A DNA stretch of 64,000 bases from Desulfovibrio ferrophilus. Lineage in GTDB: Bacteria; Desulfobacterota; Desulfovibrionia; Desulfovibrionales; Desulfovibrionaceae. Position 1 is the first letter of the stretch, and each line of letters starts with the position of its first letter. Below the pieces are notes generated by a model. It had not been told where the DNA came from, ran no database searches, and was given only the letters and a program-made list of their open reading frames with translations. Position numbers and translations under genes: made by a program. Location of the stretch: NCBI RefSeq assembly GCF_003966735.1, contig NZ_AP017378.1, positions 1,287,501 to 1,351,500 on the forward strand. Direction: 5' to 3'. Below, in pieces: positions 35,059 through 43,350 of the stretch.

Positions 35059-35568
35059 TCAACTCCAGATGGCAGGAACGCAGATGGAAAGGATTACGCC
35101 GCCCATCCCGGCCTTGACCGTCAGTCCGAAGAACTTGCCCCACATGGCTCCCCAGGCAGCAGCTCGGGCCTCGTCAAAGGAGCGTCCCATAAGCGTCTCC
35201 ACCAACAGGCAACCACCATAGGCACCGAGAAGAGCACCAGGTAATGCGCCGATGCCAAACAGGAATCCAGCACCGATAATGGCACCGGCAATGGCTCCGA
35301 TGATTCCACCTATGTTCCCCTTGCCCGAGGCTCCGTATTTCTTGGAACCCTTGAGCTGGATTACGAATTCCAGCACCTCGGCAATCACAGCAAGCCCGGC
35401 CAGTCCGCCGAACCACATCCAGGTCAGAGGCATCTCGGGGTGCATGGCCTTCCAGCCTGCCACCAGGGCCAGCAGCACCCAGTTCGCAGGCAGGCTGAAA
35501 ATATGCAGCCCCAGTACGCCAAAGCAGATGATGATATACAGCCCTGCCCAAATCTGGCCAAAATCCAT
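35059..35568 (-). CDS. DUF456 family membrane protein
   Basis: 169 aa with about four hydrophobic segments and the Gly-rich GNIGGIIGAIAGAIIGAGFLFG that marks DUF456. Typical features are the start IWAGLYIIICFGVLGLHIF and the motif EFVIQLKGSKKYGASGKG before the Gly-rich helix. Role unknown. It begins 3 bases after the phenylacetate-CoA ligase stop, so they are co-transcribed. Confidence 0.85.
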   Translation of the reverse strand: MDFGQIWAGLYIIICFGVLGLHIFSLPANWVLLALVAGWKAMHPEMPLTWMWFGGLAGLAVIAEVLEFVIQLKGSKKYGASGKGNIGGIIGAIAGAIIGAGFLFGIGALPGALLGAYGGCLLVETLMGRSFDEARAAAWGAMWGKFFGLTVKAGMGGVILSICVPAIWS

Positions 35569-35571
35569 GGC

Positions 35572-36864
35572 CTAATCCTCCTGGCTTCTCTGGTCCACAA
35601 CGCGTTGCGCCTTGCCCTCGCTCTTGGGCAGGCTGTCACTCTGTACTAAATCGACCCGGGGAGTGACCAGGATTTCGTTGCAGAGTTGGGTCTGAATCTT
35701 CTTCTGCAGTCCTTTCAGAATGCGCATGTCTTCCTCAAAGAAGTCTTCTTTGATCTCCACGCGTACGCGAATCTGATCAATGAATCCTTCCTTCTCCAGC
35801 ACAATCTGATAGTTCTCTCCAACCTCAGGCAGTCCCATCAGTACCTGTTCGATCTGCATGGGGTAAATATTCACACCCTTGATGATCATCATGTCATCGG
35901 CTCGGCCGGCGATGCGATCCAGCCGACGATGCGCCCGACCACAGGCACAGGTGCCCGGAATGAAGCGGCACAAGTCCTTGGTGCGGTAGCGGATGATGGG
36001 CATACCCTCCCGAGTGATTGTGGTCATGACCACCTCGCCCAACTCACCCTCCTTGACCGGCTCCAAGGTTTCTGGGTCGAGTATTTCAACTATAAAGGCA
36101 TCTTCCCAGACGTGCATCCCGTCTTGATGCACACACTCGAAAGCCACACCCGGGCCGTTCATCTCGGACAATCCATAGGAATTGTAGGCTTTCAGATTGA
36201 GCATCTCCTCAATCTTACGGCGAACTTCCTCGGTATGCGGCTCGGCACCAATCAAGGCGATGCTGGGTGTGAAAGTGGCTGGATCAATGCCCGCAGCTTC
36301 CAGAGCGCCCGCAAAATACAAGGCATAGGACGGGATGATGTGCAGCACGTCCACATCGAAATCCTGGATCATCTTGATCTGACGCTTGGTGTTTCCAGCC
36401 CCGGAGGGAATCGTCAGGCACCCAAGTCGTTCGGCACCGTAATGGATGCCCAATCCGCCGGTAAACAAGCCATAGCCAGCCATATTCTGAAAACGATGTT
36501 CGGCGCGCACACCGGCAATATGCATGCTACGAGCCATCAGGTTCGCCCATGTATTCAGATCATTCTGGGTATAGAAGATAACGGTGGGAGTGCCTGTGGT
36601 GCCCGACGAAGCGTGCAAGCGAACGATTTCATCGGTGGAGCAAGTCAATAGACCGTAGGGATAATTATCCCGCAAATCCTGCTTGGTGGTCAGAGGCAGG
36701 CGCCGGATGTCGTCCACAGAAGTGATGGAGTCGACATTGAAGCCCTTGAGCTTTTCACCATAGTACGGAGAACGCATGGCGCGTTCCACGGTACTTTTCA
36801 GACGAACAGTTTGTAGATTATCGATTTCTTCGCGAGACAAAGTTTCTGCGGTATCGAAGTACAC
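35572..36864 (-). CDS. paaK: Phenylacetate-CoA ligase
   Basis: 430 aa of the PaaK type of the ANL superfamily. It has the P-loop-like HASSGTTGTPTVIFYT (about residue 87), SYGLSEMNGPGVAFEC (about 230), the hinge FIPGTCACGRAHRRLDRIAGRADDMMIIKG and a PaaK C-terminal domain with the IKGVNIYPMQIE lysine region. It activates aryl acids such as phenylacetate, often from amino acid fermentation. In this group it usually pairs with indolepyruvate oxidoreductase genes, absent here. It lies between dnaB and the DUF456 gene. Confidence 0.9.
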   Translation of the reverse strand: MYFDTAETLSREEIDNLQTVRLKSTVERAMRSPYYGEKLKGFNVDSITSVDDIRRLPLTTKQDLRDNYPYGLLTCSTDEIVRLHASSGTTGTPTVIFYTQNDLNTWANLMARSMHIAGVRAEHRFQNMAGYGLFTGGLGIHYGAERLGCLTIPSGAGNTKRQIKMIQDFDVDVLHIIPSYALYFAGALEAAGIDPATFTPSIALIGAEPHTEEVRRKIEEMLNLKAYNSYGLSEMNGPGVAFECVHQDGMHVWEDAFIVEILDPETLEPVKEGELGEVVMTTITREGMPIIRYRTKDLCRFIPGTCACGRAHRRLDRIAGRADDMMIIKGVNIYPMQIEQVLMGLPEVGENYQIVLEKEGFIDQIRVRVEIKEDFFEEDMRILKGLQKKIQTQLCNEILVTPRVDLVQSDSLPKSEGKAQRVVDQRSQED

Positions 36865-36908
36865 GATGAGCTCCCAAATATCTGTGTTATTGGCGGAATG
36901 CGCAGCCC

Positions 36909-38266
36909 CTAAACCGGGTCTGGCTCTCGGGAAAGATTACGAAAAGCGGTATACTCTTTATCGAAATAAAGTTCCACCATTCCAGTCGGTCCGTTGCGGT
37001 GCTTGCCGATAATGACTTCGGCAATGTTGGCCTTGGGATTATCAGGCGCGTCATTATACACGGAGTCACGATACAGGAACATGATCATGTCAGCATCCTG
37101 CTCAATGGCTCCGGATTCGCGCAGGTCAGACAGCTTGGGCTTTTTGTCCGTACGTTCTTCCACCTTACGGTTCAGCTGCGACAAGGCGATGACCGGAACA
37201 TTGATTTCCTTGGCCAAAGCTTTGAGCGTCCGCGAAATTTCGGAGATTTCCTGTTCGCGGGAATCGATCTTGCGACCAGCACGCATCAGCTGCAGATAGT
37301 CGACAACGACCAACCCAAGATCCTTTTCAGCCTTCAGTCGACGACAACGAGCCCGCAGTTCCAAGGTACTGATGGAAGGTGTATCATCGATAAAAAGCGG
37401 TGCCTGCGAGAGATAATCTCCAGCATCGTACAGACGAGCCCAATCCTCGTCATCAAGATAGCCGCGACGCAGGCTGGACAGATTGACCCGAGCCTTGGTG
37501 CACAGCATACGCATCATCAGCTGGTCCATACCCATTTCAAGGGAAAAGACCACAGACGGCACGCCGTAGTCGGCGGCGGCATTCAGCGCAAGGTTCAGGG
37601 CAAAGGATGTCTTACCCATGGCAGGACGAGCCGCTACAATGATCAGGTCAGTGGGCTGCAAGCCCGCCGTAATCTCGTTCAACTCGTGGAAACCGGTAGG
37701 CACACCCGTGACCAGTTCCTTGCGGTTGTACAACTCGGTCAGCTTATCAAAAACCGACTGCAGCAATTCCTTGGAACTGACGTACGACTTGTTGGAACGG
37801 GCCTCGGAAATGGCAAAGATGGACTGCTCGGATTCGTCCAGCAGGCTGTCCACCTCGTTGCGTCCTTCGAAACAGTTCTCGATAATGGACGAGGCCACTG
37901 AGATCAGCTGGCGCTGCACCGAACGATCACGAACGATCTTGGCGTGGTGCGGAGCGTTCGCTGCGGCAACGGTGCTAGCGGCCAGTTCGGCCAGATAGAC
38001 GGCACCACCCACATCGTCCAGCTGACCCTGCAGAGATAATTCTTCCTGCACGGTCAAAAGGTCCATGGGTTTGGACTTGCGGAACAGTTCTTGGAAGGCT
38101 TGGTAGATGGTCCGGTGAACCGGAGAGTAGAAGTCGTCGGGGCCGAGGATATCCACCAGATCGTGGAAGACCTCGTTCTTCATGAAAACCCCGCCTAGAA
38201 CAGCCTGCTCGGCTTCCAGGTTATGGGGGGGACTTTGCGCAGGAGGTCACTGGTTGTCCTGTCCAA
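36909..38266 (-). CDS. dnaB: Replicative DNA helicase DnaB, apparent frameshift near the 5' end
   Basis: From ATG 38183 the frame gives 424 residues with Walker A VAARPAMGKTSFAL, Walker B LVVVDYLQLM and QLNRKVEERTDKKPKLSDLRESGAIEQDAD. Family homology starts earlier. Upstream of that ATG the same frame reads HNLEAEQAVLGGVF, and before it a different frame reads DRTTSDLLRKVPP from TTG 38266. The two join at a run of seven C (G7 at 38225-38231, plus strand); eight C would restore the usual LRKVPPHNLEAEQAVLGG. This is probably an indel in the sequence or assembly, but could be a real frameshift. Replication helicase, essential. Confidence 0.85.
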
Positions 38267-38282
38267 GTCGCCGCCAGAAGCG

Positions 38283-38306
38283 GCGCCGGTCCCGTAGGAC
38301 CGGCGC
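38283..38306 (-). terminator. Strong hairpin between rplI and dnaB
   Basis: The 10-bp perfect stem GCGCCGGTCC / GGACCGGCGC has a 4-base loop. It lies just after the rplI stop (38319 side) on the minus strand but has no T-run, so it may only pause or partly attenuate transcription into dnaB, or protect the rpsF-rplI mRNA 3' end. Confidence 0.55.
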
Positions 38307-38318
38307 TGCGCTGTGGTA

Positions 38319-38924
38319 TTATTCGGTCGGTTGTTCGTCAGCCTGTTCTGCGTCATCGCTGGCGGTTACTTCCTCGGTGGTCTCGACTTCAGCAGCCTTT
38401 TCCTCAGCGAGGGCGGCGGCTTTAGCCTCGGAGGCAGCCAATTCGGCTTCCTCAATGGTGATGGGCTCACCTTCAACCCAGTTGTGGCGCACCACAGCGA
38501 CTTTGATTTCACAAGTCACATCGGGGTGCAGCTTCACGGGAAGAGTGTACTCGCCCAGGGCGCGAATCGGATCGCCAAGCACGATCTTCTTCCGATCCAC
38601 TTCTATGCCCATCTCGAGCAACTCGTCAACGACATTGGCGGTGGTGACGGAGCCGTACATCCTGTCGCCTTCACCCACGCGAACGCGGACGATGGCACGG
38701 GACTCGACCAACTTGTCAGCCAGCTCCTGAGCCGCAGACTTGATGGAATCCATCTCGGACTGCAGCTTTTTGCGCTCCAGTTCGAAGGCCTTCAGATTGC
38801 CCTTGGTGGCGGTCATAGCCAGCCCCTGGGGCACCAGATAGTTGCGCCCGAAACCGGGCTTGACTTCGACGATATCACCAAGATGACCAAGGTTATCGAC
38901 GTCGGCGCGTAAAATCAGCTTCAT
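38319..38924 (-). CDS. rplI: 50S ribosomal protein L9 with acidic C-terminal extension
   Basis: L9 (201 aa). The N-terminal 23S-binding domain (DVDNLGHLGDIVEVKPGFGRNYLVPQGLA) and the long connecting helix are clear. The C-terminal domain ends at about residue 150 (LHPDVTCEIKVAVV). About 45 additional residues rich in Glu, Ala and Thr follow; L9 is usually near 150 aa. The extension has no known function. It is the third gene of rpsF-rpsR-rplI. Confidence 0.95.
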   Translation of the reverse strand: MKLILRADVDNLGHLGDIVEVKPGFGRNYLVPQGLAMTATKGNLKAFELERKKLQSEMDSIKSAAQELADKLVESRAIVRVRVGEGDRMYGSVTTANVVDELLEMGIEVDRKKIVLGDPIRALGEYTLPVKLHPDVTCEIKVAVVRHNWVEGEPITIEEAELAASEAKAAALAEEKAAEVETTEEVTASDDAEQADEQPTE

Positions 38925-38936
38925 GTCGATTCCTCC

Positions 38937-39197
38937 TTAGATGGTCCTCTTGCGCACAGCAGAGCTATGCACAGCGGTGTAATACAGCAGAGCCATCTGG
39001 CGAGCGCGCTTGATCTCAGTAGTCAGGCGGCGCTGATGCTTGGCACAGGTTCCAGTAATACGGCGAGGAATGATCTTGCCACGCTCGGTGATGAAATCCC
39101 TCAGGATATCAGCACGCTTGTAATCGATGGGCAATTCCTTGTCTGCGCAGAAGCGGCAGAACTTACGCCGGGGGGTAAACTTTTTACGGAAAGCCAT
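38937..39197 (-). CDS. rpsR: 30S ribosomal protein S18
   Basis: S18 (86 aa) with a CxxC-like [12 protein letters not shown] near the N-terminus, then [34 protein letters not shown], the family core that binds the 30S platform with S6. It follows the rpsF stop directly with no gap, and rplI starts 12 bases later. Confidence 0.97.
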   Translation of the reverse strand: MAFRKKFTPRRKFCRFCADKELPIDYKRADILRDFITERGKIIPRRITGTCAKHQRRLTTEIKRARQMALLYYTAVHSSAVRKRTI

Positions 39198-39500
39198 TTA
39201 CGCAACCTCCTCGACGTCTTCAAGTTTAACGGTCACGAACTTGAAAATGCCATCCGTGATACGGATGTTGCGCTCCAGTTCAGCCACGGCGGGGCCGGGC
39301 ATCACGGAATTGATCAGCACGTAGTAACCGCGATCCATCTTGCGCACGGCGTAAGCCAGATCGCGCATGCCCCACTCATCCATTTCCAGGATCTTGCCAC
39401 CTTCACGCTCAATAATGGCGATCAGGTTGTCAAGAATGCCCTGGCGTTCCTCAGCTGACAACTCAGGGGAGAGCAGCAGCAGATTCTCATACTTTCGCAT
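39198..39500 (-). CDS. rpsF: 30S ribosomal protein S6
   Basis: S6 (100 aa) with the start MRKYENLLLLSPELSAEER, GKILEMDEWGMRDLAYAVRKM and GYYVLINSVMPGPAVAELERNIRITDGIFKFVTVKLE. It binds S18 on the 30S platform. AGGAGG lies before the ATG. No Glu-rich tail like that of E. coli S6 is present. It heads the rpsF-rpsR-rplI(-dnaB) operon. Confidence 0.97.
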   Translation of the reverse strand: MRKYENLLLLSPELSAEERQGILDNLIAIIEREGGKILEMDEWGMRDLAYAVRKMDRGYYVLINSVMPGPAVAELERNIRITDGIFKFVTVKLEDVEEVA

Positions 39501-39564
39501 GCCAAAACCTCCTTATGGTCATACGGCCCCCGCCACTTGGCGGGAGCAAGGCGAACAGGGGCTA

Positions 39565-40710
39565 TTAGCCCCTTTGAATATCTCTGTCAAGAAGGTATTC
39601 ACGCGGGTTCATACCCATCAGGCAGTAGACTTCGTAACTGATAGTCCCCCACCACTCGGCCAATTCGCAGGCACTGATCGCTGCGGGGGAGTTCCCACCC
39701 AGCAACCAGACGGTATCCCCGGCGCGAGCATCCGCTACATCAGTAACATCAACAGCGGTCATTTGCATACAGACACGACCGACCACTGGCACCCGTTTGT
39801 CACCAACGACCATCCAGCCCTTGCTGGACAGATTGCGGGAATAATTATCCGCATAGCCCACACCGACAATGGCCACCCGCATGTCTCGTTCGGCACGATA
39901 CGTCAGACCATAGTTAATACCCTCGCCTGCCTTCAGGTCATGAACCTGATAGATACGCGAGGTAACTTCCATGGTCGGGCGCAGACAGCAACCCAACTCT
40001 TCCCTGCTTGTCCCATAGAAAGGGTTGCCACCATACAGTGAAATACCCGGGCGCTGCCCATCGAAATGATATTCCGGAAAAGCCAGCAGTGCAGCTGAAT
40101 TGCACAGGTTGGCCTCGATCTCCAGACCACCGGCGCGCAAGACATCCACGACGCCCTTGAACCGTGCGCCCTGCTCATGGACATGTGCTTCCTGCTCAGG
40201 TTCATCCGCCGTAGCCAGATGCGAGGACACCATTATGGCCTCGAGATTCGGCAGACTCTGCACCAGCTCCAAAACCTCAGAAGCTTCTTCGGGCAAAAAA
40301 CCGAGGCGGCGCATTCCCGTATCGAATTTCAAAGAGACCCGGGCCTTGCGTCTGGCAAGCACGGCAGCTTCATTCAGCCTACGAAGCTGTTCACGTCGCC
40401 CACAGAAACAAATGACATCATGCGCCACAGCCAGAGGGTAATCTTCCGGCAATTGTGCCCCGAGCAGCGCAACAACACGGCCCGTAAAGGTCGTATTCGC
40501 CAGAGATGCGGCTTCCTCCACCGTCCCCACGGCCAGGGTTTTGGCCCCTGCCCCGGCAAGTGCTTCTGCAACCACAGCCAATCCATGCCCATATGCATCG
40601 GATTTGACCACGCCGTAACAATTGCCGCCACGACGGTTCATTTCCAAAAAATTATCAGCAATGGCCCGGACATGTATCCTGGCTCGAACATGATTGTACC
40701 CAATACTCAT
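39565..40710 (-). CDS. alr: Alanine racemase
   Basis: 381 aa PLP enzyme supplying D-alanine for peptidoglycan. The PLP lysine is in YGVVKSDAYGHGL (about residue 36), and the second catalytic Tyr region is the C-terminal GEGINYGLTYRAERDMRVA. Phosphate-binding and VGRVCMQMTAVDVT segments are also present. ATG 40710 follows GGAGAAAGCAC; a long open extension to 41133 overlaps lptD antisense and is rejected. The stop codon lies in the loop of a GGGGC/GCCCC hairpin (39558-39572). It is upstream of rpsF and divergent from lptD. Confidence 0.93.
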   Translation of the reverse strand: MSIGYNHVRARIHVRAIADNFLEMNRRGGNCYGVVKSDAYGHGLAVVAEALAGAGAKTLAVGTVEEAASLANTTFTGRVVALLGAQLPEDYPLAVAHDVICFCGRREQLRRLNEAAVLARRKARVSLKFDTGMRRLGFLPEEASEVLELVQSLPNLEAIMVSSHLATADEPEQEAHVHEQGARFKGVVDVLRAGGLEIEANLCNSAALLAFPEYHFDGQRPGISLYGGNPFYGTSREELGCCLRPTMEVTSRIYQVHDLKAGEGINYGLTYRAERDMRVAIVGVGYADNYSRNLSSKGWMVVGDKRVPVVGRVCMQMTAVDVTDVADARAGDTVWLLGGNSPAAISACELAEWWGTISYEVYCLMGMNPREYLLDRDIQRG

Positions 40711-40873
40711 GTGCTTTCTCCTTTTTGCAAATCCGGGCACCTGCCCGCAACACGGGGGATATAATGGATTTCCCACACCATGCCTACTGTTCATTTGAGT
40801 AAGGGTGTGATAGGTGCGTTGAATGCCCATCGTGGGGGCTCCAACCTCTTCACCCCATAGCCATGCGATAACG

Positions 40874-43246
40874 ATGACACAGCACAACGCGCGATTCATC
40901 TCCCGTCCGATACCCGCCATTCTGGCGCTCACCGCCTTCCTGCTTTTCGCTTTGGCGGTGACTCCGCTCCCGGGGTTTGCCGCTGCCGAACCTGCACCCA
41001 CGGCGACGGCAACAGAGCAAGAGCCAGAAGCACCGGCCTCCGAACAGTGGCAGATCAAGGCTGACAAACTGTCCGCCCAGCACGACACTGAAATTCTTGA
41101 GGCCGAAGGCAATGTCCACCTCTGGCAGGGCAAACAGTTCCTGAAGGCCGACTTCGCCCGTTACTACCGATCTACGGGTTGGGTCTACCTGCGCGGCAAT
41201 GTCGAGGCCGTACTCGGCAAAGACGAGATGGAAGCCGAAGAAGCTGAATTCGACCTGCGTAACAAGACGGGTTGGCTCAATAACGGGCAAATTTTCACCC
41301 CCACGCAGAATCTGTACTTCAACGGTGAACACATCGAGAAGCATCAGGGCGACACTTACAGCTTCAAGAATGCTACCGTCACGGCTTGCGATGGCGATGA
41401 AAAAGCATGGTCCATCGACATGGTCGAAGGCGAGGTCACCCTCGAAGGCTACGCCTGGCTCTGGCATCCCAAGCTCAAAGCCGGTGACTTCCCCGTCTTC
41501 TATTCGCCGCTGGCCATCCTGCCAGCAAAAAAGAAACGCCAGAGCGGACTGCTGATGCCCGAATGGGGAACCAGTTCGCGGCTGGGCACCTTCTACAACC
41601 AACCCTATTTCTGGGCCATCGACGATGAATCAGACGCAACCTTCTATTTCAACTATATGAGCTCGCGCGGCTACCAGCAGGGACTGGAGTATCGCCATAC
41701 ACCAGACACAAAGACCAAAGGCCTGTGGAAACTGGACATCATGCGCGACAACGTCGTGGATGACACCGAAGCCGACGAAGACGGTCAATTCGACAACGAC
41801 GGCCTGACACGTTCCAACAGCAGCCGCTACTGGTTCCGCAGCAAATACGACGGCTACCTGTTCACACCGGACTGGATCACGAAGCTTGATATTGATTGGG
41901 TCTCGGACCAGAACTACCTGCGTGAATTCGACAACGGAATGTTGGGCTTTGCCGAAAGCGACAAGATCTTTCTGGATGAATTCGACCGCGACTTGGACAA
42001 CGCCGATGATGAGACACGCGAATCCACCCTGCTCATCAACCGTTCATGGGATTATGGCGGAGTGGCCCTGAAATCGCAGTGGACTCGCAATCTGAATTTT
42101 GAGAACGGTAACAACAATAGCAGCGAAAACGATACCGTCCAGGTTCTGCCCGAGCTTTCGGCATACCTCTGGAAAACGTCATTGTGGGAGACTCCGCTGG
42201 AAGGCCAACTAGATGTCAAGGCTTCCAATTTCTGGCGTGAATACGGAACCACCGGATCCCGGCTGGATATCCACCCCAAGCTGAGTTTGCCCGTTGCCTA
42301 TCAGGGCATATCAATTATTCCCACCATCGGAGTCCGCGAGACGGCCTGGATGACAGACAAGGATGCGGGCAGTCCCTCCACGGAAACGGACAACGACGCC
42401 ACCGCAAGACTCCTCCTCGATGCCAACATCACTGCCTTCACCGAGTTTTACAAGGTCTTTGATCTTGGAGGTGAAGACGAGCTTATCCGGCATGAGAGTT
42501 TCACAGGCGAAAGCCGTTGGACCAAACTCAAGCACTCCATTCAGCCGCGGATCGAATACGACTGGAAACCCTACGTCAGCCAGACGGAGAAACCTTTCTT
42601 CGATGAGGTCGATCGAATTTCGGCCCAAAACGAATTGGTCTACTCCCTAACCAACCTCTTTGACCGCCGCCGGGAAACCGTAACAACGAAGGAAATTGAA
42701 GGCCAAGGCTCGCTCACGGCACTCTCCACCGACTACTTGGAATTCATGCGTTTTCGCCTCGAGCAGGGTTATGACCTGCGCGAAGCTACGCGCACAGACG
42801 AGCGCGACGAGTATGCCAGACGCCCCTTCTCGGATGTCATGGCCGAGTTATCATACACACCGCGGGAATGGCTGACCTATACCCACCGCTCGTTCTTCTC
42901 CCCCTACCTCGGGGAATGGACCGAAACCAACGACTCCATCCGGGTCAGTTGGGATGATGTGGGTTGGTTCAGAGTCCGTTACGACTTCAATCGTGCCATC
43001 GACGAATACAAACGCCAGGACCAGAACCAAATCAGACAAATCAGATTCGACACCTATTTGAGCCTGTTTGACCCCTGGTACATCGGCGTGGGCTATCGCT
43101 CCAACCTGAAGACAGGAGCGACACTGGAAAAACTACTCACGCTCATCTACCGCCACCAGTGCTATGCCTTACACTTCTTGCTTGACTCTACGGAGAATGA
43201 CACCCGCATCGAAGCTCGCATCGTGCTGATGGGCATCAGCTTCTAG
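40874..43246 (+). CDS. lptD: LPS-assembly protein LptD
   Basis: About 790 aa. After a signal peptide (about residues 12-36, ending near GFAAA) comes the OstA/LptA-like jellyroll (QWQIKADKLSAQHDTEILEAEGNVHLWQG). The large C-terminal barrel starts with SPLAILPAKKKRQSGLLMPEWGTSSRLGTFYNQPYFWAI and ends with many amphipathic strands. It inserts LPS into the outer leaflet with LptE. ATG 40823 would add 17 residues; neither start has a strong Shine-Dalgarno site. Divergent from alr. Confidence 0.93.
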   Translation: MTQHNARFISRPIPAILALTAFLLFALAVTPLPGFAAAEPAPTATATEQEPEAPASEQWQIKADKLSAQHDTEILEAEGNVHLWQGKQFLKADFARYYRSTGWVYLRGNVEAVLGKDEMEAEEAEFDLRNKTGWLNNGQIFTPTQNLYFNGEHIEKHQGDTYSFKNATVTACDGDEKAWSIDMVEGEVTLEGYAWLWHPKLKAGDFPVFYSPLAILPAKKKRQSGLLMPEWGTSSRLGTFYNQPYFWAIDDESDATFYFNYMSSRGYQQGLEYRHTPDTKTKGLWKLDIMRDNVVDDTEADEDGQFDNDGLTRSNSSRYWFRSKYDGYLFTPDWITKLDIDWVSDQNYLREFDNGMLGFAESDKIFLDEFDRDLDNADDETRESTLLINRSWDYGGVALKSQWTRNLNFENGNNNSSENDTVQVLPELSAYLWKTSLWETPLEGQLDVKASNFWREYGTTGSRLDIHPKLSLPVAYQGISIIPTIGVRETAWMTDKDAGSPSTETDNDATARLLLDANITAFTEFYKVFDLGGEDELIRHESFTGESRWTKLKHSIQPRIEYDWKPYVSQTEKPFFDEVDRISAQNELVYSLTNLFDRRRETVTTKEIEGQGSLTALSTDYLEFMRFRLEQGYDLREATRTDERDEYARRPFSDVMAELSYTPREWLTYTHRSFFSPYLGEWTETNDSIRVSWDDVGWFRVRYDFNRAIDEYKRQDQNQIRQIRFDTYLSLFDPWYIGVGYRSNLKTGATLEKLLTLIYRHQCYALHFLLDSTENDTRIEARIVLMGISF

Positions 43247-43269
43247 CGTCACCTTTTCGCAATAATCAA

Positions 43270-43304
43270 CGCGCGAAACCAAATGGTTTCGCGCGTTTTC
43301 TTTT
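43270..43304 (+). terminator. Rho-independent terminator after lptD
   Basis: The stem CGCGCGAAACC / GGTTTCGCGCG with a 4-base loop is followed by TTTTCTTTT, 23 bases after the lptD stop. Confidence 0.92.
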
Positions 43305-43350
43305 GCCTTCTGGGGTTTTCGGCCAGCAGCCTTTCCGGTACACTCTGACC

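Noticed and set aside
36909-38183. DnaB as a plain 424-aa protein starting at ATG 38183
   Set aside because: Homology clearly continues 20-30 residues upstream in two frames, so a frameshift is a better explanation than a genuine internal start.
40711-41133. Longer alanine racemase starting at 41133
   Set aside because: The extra 141 residues lie antisense to lptD, have no family match, and the ATG at 40710 has a good Shine-Dalgarno site.
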